64,000 nt of DNA from Verrucomicrobium sp. (lineage in GTDB: Bacteria; Verrucomicrobiota; Verrucomicrobiia; Methylacidiphilales; GAS474): assembly GCA_028283855.1 (NCBI GenBank), contig JAPWJX010000003.1, positions 310,001 through 374,000 of the forward strand, in the 5' to 3' direction. The notes beneath the pieces were generated by a model. The model worked only from the letters and a program-made list of their open reading frames with translations. It ran no database searches and was not told the DNA's origin. Below, piece by piece: positions 43,343 through 50,551 of this stretch. How positions within the stretch are numbered: position 1 is the first letter of the stretch; each line of letters opens with the position of its first letter. The translations under genes and the position numbers were made by a program.

Positions 43343-44758
43343 ATGAGCCACACCGCGCCCGCCGTCCAGCCTCCGAACACCCGCATGGAATCGGACAGCA
43401 TGGGGAAGATCCCCGTGCCGAACGACCGCTACTACGGGGCGCAGACGGCCCGCTCCCTCATCCACTTCGACATCGGCCCCGACCTGATGCCGCGGGAAGT
43501 GGTCCACGCCTTCGGCACCCTTAAAAAGGCCTGCGCCCTGGTGAACCGGGACCTGGGCAAGCTCTCCCCCGAGCTGTGCGACCTCATCGTGAAGGCCGCC
43601 GACGAGGTGGCCGCGGGCAAGCTCGACGACCACTTCCCCCTGCGCGTCTGGCAGACGGGCAGCGGCACCCAGAGCAACATGAACGTCAACGAGGTCATCT
43701 CCAACCGGGCCATCGAGATGGCCGGGGGCGTGCTGGGCTCCAAGAAGCCGGTCCACCCGAACGACCACGTGAACATGTCCCAGTCCTCCAACGACACCTT
43801 CCCCGGCGCCATGTCGATCGCCGCGGCGCTGGAGACGGAAAAGACCCTCCTGCCCGCCGTGGAAAAGCTCCGCGCCGCCCTGGACAAGAAAGCCAAGGAA
43901 TTCGCCCCCATCGTGAAGATCGGGCGCACCCACCTGATGGACGCCACGCCGCTGACCCTGGGACAGGAATTCTCCGGCTACGTCGCCCTCCTGGAAGCCG
44001 ACCTGGCGCGGATCAAAAGCGTCCTCCCCGACCTCGACAAGCTGGCCCTGGGCGGCAGCGCCGTGGGCACCGGCCTGAACACCCACCCGGAATTCGCCGC
44101 GCGCGTGGCGGCGAAGATCGCCGAGCTGACCGGCCACCCCTTCGTCACCGCGCCGAACAAATTCGCCGCCCTTTCCGCCCATGACGAGCTGGTCATGGCC
44201 TCCGGCGCGCTGCGCACCCTGGCCGTGTCGCTGATGAAGATCGCCAACGACGTCCGCTGGCTGGGCAGCGGCCCCCGCTGCGGCCTGGGAGAGCTGACCC
44301 TGCCGGAGAACGAGCCCGGCTCCTCCATCATGCCGGGGAAGGTGAACCCCACCCAGTGCGAGGCGATGACCATGGTCTGCGTGCAGGTGATGGGCAACGA
44401 CGCGGCGATCGGCTTCGGCGGCTCCCAGGGCAACTTCGAGCTGAACGTCTTCAAGCCCGTCATGATCCACAACTACCTCCACTCCGTCCGCCTCCTGGCC
44501 GACGCGTGCCGCTCCTTCGTGGAGCATTGCGTGGAGGGGATCGTGCCGAACAAGGAGAAGATCGCCCACTACCTCTCCGACTCCCTCATGCTGGTGACCG
44601 CCTTAAGCCCCAAGATCGGCTACGACAAGGCCGCCCAGATCGCCCACGAGGCCCACGTGAAGCACTCGACCCTCCGGGCCGTGGCCATCGAGCTGGGCTA
44701 CCTCACCGGCGCCGAATTCGACGGCCTGGTGAAGCCGGAAGAAATGACCCACCCCTAA
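43343..44758 (+). CDS. fumC: Fumarate hydratase class II
   Basis: This 471-residue iron-independent fumarase of the TCA cycle hydrates fumarate to malate. Signatures are [81 protein letters not shown], and the catalytic loop [21 protein letters not shown] at 43343 was chosen. Upstream in-frame ATGs run through non-conserved sequence antisense to DoxX. A YciI-like gene starts 1 nt after its stop. Confidence 0.96.
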   Translation: MSHTAPAVQPPNTRMESDSMGKIPVPNDRYYGAQTARSLIHFDIGPDLMPREVVHAFGTLKKACALVNRDLGKLSPELCDLIVKAADEVAAGKLDDHFPLRVWQTGSGTQSNMNVNEVISNRAIEMAGGVLGSKKPVHPNDHVNMSQSSNDTFPGAMSIAAALETEKTLLPAVEKLRAALDKKAKEFAPIVKIGRTHLMDATPLTLGQEFSGYVALLEADLARIKSVLPDLDKLALGGSAVGTGLNTHPEFAARVAAKIAELTGHPFVTAPNKFAALSAHDELVMASGALRTLAVSLMKIANDVRWLGSGPRCGLGELTLPENEPGSSIMPGKVNPTQCEAMTMVCVQVMGNDAAIGFGGSQGNFELNVFKPVMIHNYLHSVRLLADACRSFVEHCVEGIVPNKEKIAHYLSDSLMLVTALSPKIGYDKAAQIAHEAHVKHSTLRAVAIELGYLTGAEFDGLVKPEEMTHP

Positions 44759-44759
44759 C

Positions 44760-45056
44760 ATGAAGCACTTCTACATCGAAATCACCTACACCGCGCCGCT
44801 CGAGGTGGTGGCCGAGACGCTGGGCGTCCACCGCGACTTTCTCCAGACCGGCTACGACCAGGGGATCCTTCTCCTCTCCGGGCCCATGAACCCGCGTACC
44901 GGCGGCTTCATCGTGGGCCGGGGCGATTCCCTGGAAGAGTTCCAGGCCTTCATGGCGGACGACCCCTTCCTGAAGAAAAACGTCGCCTCCTACCGCTTCG
45001 TCGAATTCGTGCCGGTCAAGCACCAGCCCTTTTTGCAGGAGTGGTTCGGCCAATAG
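44760..45056 (+). CDS. YciI-like protein
   Basis: This 98-residue protein has the YCII ferredoxin-like fold pattern. YIEITYTAPLEVVAETLGVH carries the conserved His, with GILLLSGPMNPRTGGFIVG, FMADDPFLKKNVASYRFVEF and a final Phe/Trp-rich end. YciI-like proteins are small dimeric putative enzymes or binding proteins. Some family members act as hydrolases on chlorinated muconolactones, but most are uncharacterised. It is almost fused to fumC (1-nt gap), so co-expression is expected. Confidence 0.85.
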   Translation: MKHFYIEITYTAPLEVVAETLGVHRDFLQTGYDQGILLLSGPMNPRTGGFIVGRGDSLEEFQAFMADDPFLKKNVASYRFVEFVPVKHQPFLQEWFGQ

Positions 45057-45070
45057 CCGAATTGTACTCC

Positions 45071-45559
45071 ATGAAGCAGCGATCCGGCGCCCTCCTGCCC
45101 CTGGCCCTCCTGGGGGGCCTCACCCTTTCCGGCGGCCAGGCCCGCGCCGCCACCCTGCCCGGCCCGGACACGCAGGCCGCCGATTTCCAGTGCGAGGCCA
45201 GCGGCCCCAAGACGCAGGTGTGCCGGATGACCGACGCGGCGAAGGAAACCTACCTCCGCGCCCATCCCCCGCGCCATCTGCCGCCAATGGAGCCGACGCT
45301 TCTCCCCACCTTCGCGGCCACCCTGCCCGGCCCGGACGGCGCGCCCGCCCCTTATAATTGCAGCCTTCTGGGAGCCGACCGCTCGGTGAATCTGGCCTAC
45401 ACCTGCGTCTCCCGCGAGGCGCGCGGGATGAAGCGCACGGCGCCGCAAGCCGCCGCGCCCGCCCGTCAGGAGCTTCCCCTACTTCCCCTGGCCGCGGCCG
45501 CCGGCGGGGTCATCGCCCTGGGCGCCGCAGGCCTCCGCTTAACCCAGCGGACGCGCTAG
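45071..45559 (+). CDS. Small exported protein with C-terminal membrane helix
   Basis: A 162-residue protein. A signal peptide (LLPLALLGGLTLSGGQARA) precedes a short domain with four cysteines in two pairs (FQCEASG...VCRMTD and YNCSLLG...YTCVSRE), plausibly two disulfides. The phrase TLPGPD occurs twice. A hydrophobic C-terminal helix (LPLAAAAGGVIALGAAGL) ends in Arg residues, like a sortase/exosortase-style or tail anchor without the sorting motif. No family is recognised. The signal peptide closely resembles that of the lipase gene at 47320. ATG at 45071 was chosen. Confidence 0.65.
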   Translation: MKQRSGALLPLALLGGLTLSGGQARAATLPGPDTQAADFQCEASGPKTQVCRMTDAAKETYLRAHPPRHLPPMEPTLLPTFAATLPGPDGAPAPYNCSLLGADRSVNLAYTCVSREARGMKRTAPQAAAPARQELPLLPLAAAAGGVIALGAAGLRLTQRTR

Positions 45560-45562
45560 CCC

Positions 45563-46093
45563 CTACTCCCGCCCGCCGGTCATCCGGCGGAGCAATCCGT
45601 CCCGGATGACGAAGGTGTGGAAAAGCACCGCGCCCAGGTGCGCCAAAAAGGTTCCAAAGAAAAGATAGGCCAGGACGGTGTGCGCCTTCCGCAACGCGGC
45701 GTAGAGCGCCAGGTCGTGCGGGAGGATCGGCGGCAGCCGCAGCCCGCCGATCAGGACCACCGGATAGCTGGCGGCCGAGAGCATTCCCCACCCCACCAGC
45801 GGCAGGATGAACATCAGGGCGTACATGAGGAACTCCGACCCCTTGGCGGCCACGCGCTCCAGCGCCCCCATCGTCGGCGGGAAGGGCGGCGCGGGGTTCA
45901 GGATCCGGTTGATGAGGCGGACCGCCGCCAGGACCAGGATGGCGATGCCCAGCGGCCGGTGGATGGCGACGAGCTTATGATAATCGGCCAGGGAGGCGAC
46001 CATGGAGACGCCAATGAAGAGCATGGCCAGGACGCAGGCGGCCATCGTCCAATGGAGGAGCCGGGAAAGCGGCGTGAAGCGGGTGGGATTCAT
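45563..46093 (-). CDS. Cytochrome b561
   Basis: This 176-residue protein has four predicted helices and the heme-ligating histidines of bacterial b561: LSRLLHWTMA, HKLVAIHRPLGIAIL, and the pair in KAHTVLAYLFFGTFLAHLGA. It transfers electrons from quinol across the membrane. It sits 1 nt after a catalase-like peroxidase gene, a pairing known from SrpA-type catalases where the cytochrome is a likely electron donor. Confidence 0.92.
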   Translation of the reverse strand: MNPTRFTPLSRLLHWTMAACVLAMLFIGVSMVASLADYHKLVAIHRPLGIAILVLAAVRLINRILNPAPPFPPTMGALERVAAKGSEFLMYALMFILPLVGWGMLSAASYPVVLIGGLRLPPILPHDLALYAALRKAHTVLAYLFFGTFLAHLGAVLFHTFVIRDGLLRRMTGGRE

Positions 46094-46094
46094 G

Positions 46095-47183
46095 TCAGGG
46101 GCGGGGTTGGAAGGTTTCGGAAGAGCCGGGCGCCAGCTTCTCCCCGGCGCGCCGGGTGAAGGAGCGGGAGTAGACGGCGGAGCGGGCGCTCAGGAGCGGA
46201 TCGGCGGAAGGGGCGATGCCGGGGGGCAGGACGAGGGGATCGAAGTTGAGGTCCTGCGCCCGGCTTTCCTTGTCCCCCACCGCGCGCTCGATGACGACGG
46301 TGCCCGCGTCGACCTGCTCGCGGTCGTCGGGCCAGGCCGTGGAGGCGTCGTCGGTCGGGTCGCCCGGGCGGCCGACCGTCAGGACCAGCCGCCAGCGCAG
46401 CGGGCCGTTTTCCAGGCGGCCCAGGAGCTGGTCGAAAAGGATGTTCTTGTCCGGCTCGCCCGCTTCAGCCGCGGCAGCGGCAGCGGCGGGATTTTCCGGG
46501 ACGAGGGTCCAGCGCACCGGCACCGTCGCGCCGGAGGTGTTGGTGAAATAGAAGGCGTTGAGGCCGTGGTAGGCGGCGTCGGCAAAGGGCGGCGGCGGCG
46601 TGGTCTGGATGACGCCCAGCGCGCGGGCGACGCCCGGGTGGCTGCCCAGGAAGGCCTTCACCTTGGCCCCGTCCGGCTTGCCCGTGGCGGGATCGGGCGC
46701 GGTGGCGACCAGGAGGCCGTAGAACTCCTCCGGCGTGCGCACGGGGAAGACGGGAAAGTGGATCATCGCCGTCCGCCACTCCTGGCCGTCGGCCGGGTGG
46801 AACTGGAGGCCCAGGCCCCGGACGGCCTGCGGCCCGTCGGCGCCGCGGGGATCGCCCCCGCCGATGGAGAAGCGGCCCACCACCGGCACGCGCCCGGCCT
46901 GGAAGACGGAGGCCTTGGAAAGACGGGCGCCCTGGCCGTTGCTTTCAAAATACCCGGCGACGCAGAGGCCCTTCGCATGATTGCGGCGGTAGCCCGCGTG
47001 GATCCCCGCCTTTTCCAGAAGGGCCAGGAAGCGGTGCGGGCCGAGCTTCCCCGGCGTCAGCCAGCCGCCCGCGTAGAGGAAGGCCCCGGCCAAGGCGGCC
47101 AGGAGCGCGCCGATGGCGGCAAGCCGGAGAAGGATCGCTCCGCCGGACAGCGGCGGGCGAGGGGAGGAAGGGTCGTTGGCCAT
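46095..47183 (-). CDS. Catalase-family (SrpA-like) peroxidase, membrane-anchored
   Basis: This 362-residue protein has an N-terminal hydrophobic anchor (about 17-38) and a minimal catalase fold. The distal His is in YRRNHAKGLCVAGYF, with FSIGGGDPRGADG and LGLQFHPADGQEW. The proximal heme Tyr is in LLSARSAVYSRSF. It is shorter than true catalases (about 480 residues), as in catalase-related peroxidases that use peroxide to oxidise organic donors. Together with the adjacent b561 gene it probably forms a periplasmic peroxide-reducing pair fed from quinol. The donor is inferred. Confidence 0.88.
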   Translation of the reverse strand: MANDPSSPRPPLSGGAILLRLAAIGALLAALAGAFLYAGGWLTPGKLGPHRFLALLEKAGIHAGYRRNHAKGLCVAGYFESNGQGARLSKASVFQAGRVPVVGRFSIGGGDPRGADGPQAVRGLGLQFHPADGQEWRTAMIHFPVFPVRTPEEFYGLLVATAPDPATGKPDGAKVKAFLGSHPGVARALGVIQTTPPPPFADAAYHGLNAFYFTNTSGATVPVRWTLVPENPAAAAAAAEAGEPDKNILFDQLLGRLENGPLRWRLVLTVGRPGDPTDDASTAWPDDREQVDAGTVVIERAVGDKESRAQDLNFDPLVLPPGIAPSADPLLSARSAVYSRSFTRRAGEKLAPGSSETFQPRP

Positions 47184-47261
47184 AAGGATACCGGACGCTA
47201 TCGGGCGGCCCGAGACGGGTCAATTTTCTAGAAGCGCCACCGTTCTGTCACAAAAAATATG

Positions 47262-47280
47262 CCGGGATGGCACATCCCGG
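47262..47280 (+). promoter_or_regulatory. Perfect 8-bp hairpin in the leader of the lipase gene
   Basis: CCGGGATG (47262-47269), GCA loop, CATCCCGG (47273-47280). It lies 40 nt before the start, just after an A-rich stretch (CACAAAAAATATG). It could be an operator, an mRNA stability element or part of a structured leader. There is no T-run on either side. Confidence 0.35.
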
Positions 47281-47319
47281 TCGCGGAGGCGCTACATCGG
47301 CCCTTCAGCGTCGGCGCTC

Positions 47320-48345
47320 ATGACGTTGAAAGGCATTCCGGTTCCCCGCGGCACGGCGCTCCTTCCCCTCGCCCTCCTCGGCGGCCTGCTCCTGGCGCCG
47401 CGCGGCCACGCCCAAGTCGCCTCGATCCATCCCCCCATGGCCGCTCCCGCGGACATTCCCCGCCCCTCTCTTCCCGCCGTTTCCCCCCTGCCCGCGCCCG
47501 CCGCCTCGCCGGTCGCGGAGGCGGACCTCTCCCTCCAGGACATCACCGCCGCGAAGCTGGCCCTGGCGGCCCACCGGCCATGGGCGGACTTCCAGGACCG
47601 CGCCGTGACCCTGCCGGATGGATGGCGGGCCGATCTGGAGCACTCGGGCCGCGCGGCGGACGGGACCAACCACTTCATTGCGTTTCACAACGCCGGGGCC
47701 AAGCAGGTCGTGATCGCCTTCCGGGGCACGAACTCCTTTTCCCAGCTGCGCTCCGACTTGTTCAACGACGGCGGCGCGGCCTGGGAAAGCCTGCGCGGGG
47801 AGCTGGCGAGGCAAATGCCCCGCATCCGCGAGGCCTACCCCGACTCCAAAATCGTGACCGACGGCCACAGCCTGGGCGGCGGCCTGGCGCAGACGGCGGC
47901 CCTGGAGTTCGGCCTGGACGGCTACGGCCAAAACTCGACGCCCGTTTCCGGCCGGGCCCTGAAGCGCGATTTTTCCTCCCGCGCGGCGGGCCGCCAAGCC
48001 ATCTCCGCCTGGCGCGCGGCGGGCCACGTCTTCCGCGAAATCAACCAGCGCGGGGATTGGGTCGGCTTCTACTACCGGCACATGCGGCACCGCACCTACA
48101 TCCAGGATCCGCGCGACGCCACGGTCCTGGCCCGGCCTTCCCGCCACGCGCTGCGGCTTCCCCTGGACCTGCTGCACCCCCGCCGCGCGCACACGATCCA
48201 CACCATCATCCAGGAGCTGGCGGGCCGGGGCGAGGCCCTGAAGCCGTCCCGCCGCGACTCCGCCTCCTCAGCCCGCCTCCCAATGGAGGGTGCGGTCGGC
48301 CACGTCGTTGAGGGAGACGCGGACCTCGCGGAATGCCTCCGCTAG
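47320..48345 (+). CDS. Secreted class 3-type lipase
   Basis: This 341-residue protein has a signal peptide (GTALLPLALLGGLLLAPRGHA) and a Pro/Ala linker (about 32-70). The alpha/beta-hydrolase domain has QVVIAFRGTNSF (oxyanion strand of lipase_3 proteins) and VTDGHSLGGGLAQTAALEFG with nucleophile Ser184. Asp in REINQRGDWVGFYY and a His in a later HRTYI or HTIHTI segment could complete the triad. It probably hydrolyses lipids or esters in the periplasm or outside. The C-terminus beyond about residue 315 overlaps the opposite gene by 78 nt. Confidence 0.83.
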   Translation: MTLKGIPVPRGTALLPLALLGGLLLAPRGHAQVASIHPPMAAPADIPRPSLPAVSPLPAPAASPVAEADLSLQDITAAKLALAAHRPWADFQDRAVTLPDGWRADLEHSGRAADGTNHFIAFHNAGAKQVVIAFRGTNSFSQLRSDLFNDGGAAWESLRGELARQMPRIREAYPDSKIVTDGHSLGGGLAQTAALEFGLDGYGQNSTPVSGRALKRDFSSRAAGRQAISAWRAAGHVFREINQRGDWVGFYYRHMRHRTYIQDPRDATVLARPSRHALRLPLDLLHPRRAHTIHTIIQELAGRGEALKPSRRDSASSARLPMEGAVGHVVEGDADLAECLR

Positions 48346-48936
48346 CCGCTCGAACAAATCGCGCACGTTGTGCCGCTGCGCCTCCGGGCAGGCGGCGGCG
48401 GAGCGGTAGCTGCTCTGGCCCACGGCCTCGTAGAAGCCGACGCCCGGCGCGCCGTGCCGACGCGCCTCCACCCGCTCCTTGAAGATCCCGCAGAGGAAAA
48501 GCGCGTAATCGGCCAGGTAATGCCGCAGGCCGAAGGTCTGCGCGGCGGGAGCCTGGTCAGCCGCCGCCAGCATGTCCCCCAGGTAGCCGAAGGAGCGTCC
48601 CGCCTCTTTCCCGGCGGCGGGCTGGAGATGCCGCTGGTGGGTGAAGGCGGCCAGCATCCGGGCCAGGTAATCGCACAGGCGCCGGTCGTCCAGGCCGTGC
48701 CGCAAAAGGGCCCGGCGGACCAGGACGTAGAAATAAAAGTCGGGGGAGACGGCGATGCAGGCGGGCCGCTCCACCAGGACTTCATGGAGCCGGGGCTCGT
48801 CCAAAAAGCGGTCCAGCATGCCCGCCTCCGGCAGGAGCTGGAGGAGCGCGTCACCCTCCTTGGCGGAGTGGGCCAGGGTATCGACGACGAAGCGGAGATC
48901 GGCCGCCGTGAAATGGGCGCGCGAGCTCACTTGCAT
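48268..48936 (-). CDS. Protein of unknown function
   Basis: This 222-residue, largely helical soluble protein has clear segments LRFVVDTLAHSAKEGDALLQ, PACIAVSPDFYFYVLVRRAL, LRHGLDDRRLCDYLARML, GLRHYLADYALFLCGIFKER and GVGFYEAVGQSSYRSAA. I do not recognise a family. Codon use and the dense pattern of conserved-looking aromatic and charged residues favour a real gene. It overlaps the lipase 3' end by 78 nt tail to tail and is divergent from the Nudix gene with a 29-nt gap. Confidence 0.65.
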   Translation of the reverse strand: MQVSSRAHFTAADLRFVVDTLAHSAKEGDALLQLLPEAGMLDRFLDEPRLHEVLVERPACIAVSPDFYFYVLVRRALLRHGLDDRRLCDYLARMLAAFTHQRHLQPAAGKEAGRSFGYLGDMLAAADQAPAAQTFGLRHYLADYALFLCGIFKERVEARRHGAPGVGFYEAVGQSSYRSAAACPEAQRHNVRDLFERLAEAFREVRVSLNDVADRTLHWEAG

Positions 48937-48965
48937 GGAAAAAGTTCAGCATATTTAATGCCATC

Positions 48966-49490
48966 ATGGACTTCCACCCGCCCGCCCCCGCCGAAGAACG
49001 GTTCGATATCGTCGACGAACAAGACCGCGTCGTCGGAACGGAGCGCCGCTCCGTGGTCCACGCGCGGAGCCTGCGCCACCGGGCGGTCCACATCCTGTTG
49101 CAAAACGCCCGGGGGGAAATCCTCCTCCAACGCCGCTCCCCGGACAAGGACATGAACCCGGACTGCTGGGACTCCTCCTGCAGCGGCCACCTGAACGCCG
49201 GGGAGGACTACGACGACGCCGCGCGGCGGGAGCTGCCGGAGGAGCTGGGCGTCGCCGCGCCGCCGCTGGAGCGGCTGCTGAAGCTGGAGGCCGGCCCCCG
49301 CACGGGCCAGGAGTTCGTCTGGATTTATCAGGGGCGGCACGAGGGGCCCTTCACCCCCGACCCGAAGGAAATCACCGCCCTGCGCTTCGTCGCCCCGGAG
49401 GCGCTGGCGCGCGAGCTGGCGGAGCGGCCGGGCGACTTTTCCCCCGCCTTCGCCTACGTCTGGGAGGCGGCGGGCCGCCTCATGAAGTAG
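48966..49490 (+). CDS. Nudix hydrolase, IDI-like subgroup
   Basis: This 174-residue protein begins with the ERFDIVDEQDRVVGTERRSV opening seen in isopentenyl-diphosphate-isomerase-like Nudix proteins. The Nudix box is GHLNAGEDYDDAARRELPEELG (Glu ligands for Mg), after CWDSSCSG. These proteins cleave a nucleoside or other diphosphate; the YfcD type is unassigned in E. coli. It is not a typical isomerase, as the catalytic Cys/Tyr context differs. Its 3' end overlaps the convergent glycosyltransferase by 37 nt. Confidence 0.87.
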   Translation: MDFHPPAPAEERFDIVDEQDRVVGTERRSVVHARSLRHRAVHILLQNARGEILLQRRSPDKDMNPDCWDSSCSGHLNAGEDYDDAARRELPEELGVAAPPLERLLKLEAGPRTGQEFVWIYQGRHEGPFTPDPKEITALRFVAPEALARELAERPGDFSPAFAYVWEAAGRLMK

Positions 49491-50551
49491 AGGGCCAGCG
49501 ACTCCCCGTCGTAGCCCTGCCAGTCCCAGCCCTCCTCCACATCCGGCTGGTGGAGGCGCGCCGGGTCCCGCGCGTAGACGATCCGGGGCACCCCCGGCAG
49601 GGTCCGGGCGTGGAGGCCGGTGCCGTCCAAATTCCGGAAGCGGTCCCAGCAGGTCGGCGCGTCGCTGACGTAGACGCCCGGCAGAAAATTCTCCTTCCGG
49701 AAGGAAAAATCCTCCCGCACGACGCTGGGAAGGTGGGCAAAAAAGGCCTCCACCTCCGCCTGGAAGACGGGGGCGTCCGCCTCGATCCAGGCGCGCAGGG
49801 CTCCGTTTTCCTCCCCCTCCGAGCCGTGGTGCGGGGCGGCGGCGGCGCGGCGGGCTTCCAGCACCCGGCGGACCGGGTCGGGCAGGTCGGCGCCCTTCTT
49901 GGAACTGCCGGAGCCGCCCGCGAAGTGCCAAAGCTTGAGCAGCGCGTCGCCCTTCCAAAGCTCGCCCGCCTCCTCCCGCCAAGCGCCGGGATGGATCTTC
50001 GCGGAGAGGTTGTAGAAGGTCTTTTCCTCCCTCTCCGGCACCTGGAAGAAGGGAAACGCGCGCCGCCCGCACAGCTCCCGCAGCGCGAGCTGGTCGAGGA
50101 AGTCGGGCATGACCGGGATGAGCTGGGAATAGATCTCCCGCATCCAGGCGCTCCAGAACGCGGGCTCCGCCGCGGCGACGACGCCGGAGTTGAGCAGCGG
50201 CTCGCCGAAACCGTAGGGATAGTCGAGGTCGGCGGTCACCGTCACCGCCGCGCCGGTCAAAAGCGCGTCGAGCGGCCCCAGGACGACGATGTCGGCGTCG
50301 AGGTAAAGGAGCTTCCCGTGCCGCCGGGACAGGAAATGGCCGACCAGGGAGCGGAGGGCGAGGATCTCCGAGGTGCTGCCGATGAAGTTCTGCGGGGCGA
50401 AGCAGCGGTAGAGCCGCTCGTCGACGATGTAGAAGGGGATGTCCGGGTGGAACCGCTTGAAGGTGGCGCGGCAGTCCCGCGCCAGGCGGAGCGCCTCGTC
50501 CCCCAAGGCAACCGTGAAGGCCGCCGCATTGGGATGGGCCGCCGGGCTCAT
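49454..50551 (-). CDS. Nucleotide-sugar glycosyltransferase (GT8-like)
   Basis: A 365-residue protein. AFTVALGDEALRLARDCRAT, DIPFYIVDERLYRCF and the metal-binding LLYLDADIVVLGPLDALL (DxD), then LLNSGVVAAAEPAFW, describe a GT-A fold with the retaining-type LNSG motif of GT8-like enzymes. The C-terminal 130 residues match nothing known to me. It overlaps cheA by 4 nt and is translated with it, which is unexpected. The target glycan is unknown. Confidence 0.75.
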   Translation of the reverse strand: MSPAAHPNAAAFTVALGDEALRLARDCRATFKRFHPDIPFYIVDERLYRCFAPQNFIGSTSEILALRSLVGHFLSRRHGKLLYLDADIVVLGPLDALLTGAAVTVTADLDYPYGFGEPLLNSGVVAAAEPAFWSAWMREIYSQLIPVMPDFLDQLALRELCGRRAFPFFQVPEREEKTFYNLSAKIHPGAWREEAGELWKGDALLKLWHFAGGSGSSKKGADLPDPVRRVLEARRAAAAPHHGSEGEENGALRAWIEADAPVFQAEVEAFFAHLPSVVREDFSFRKENFLPGVYVSDAPTCWDRFRNLDGTGLHARTLPGVPRIVYARDPARLHQPDVEEGWDWQGYDGESLALYFMRRPAASQT

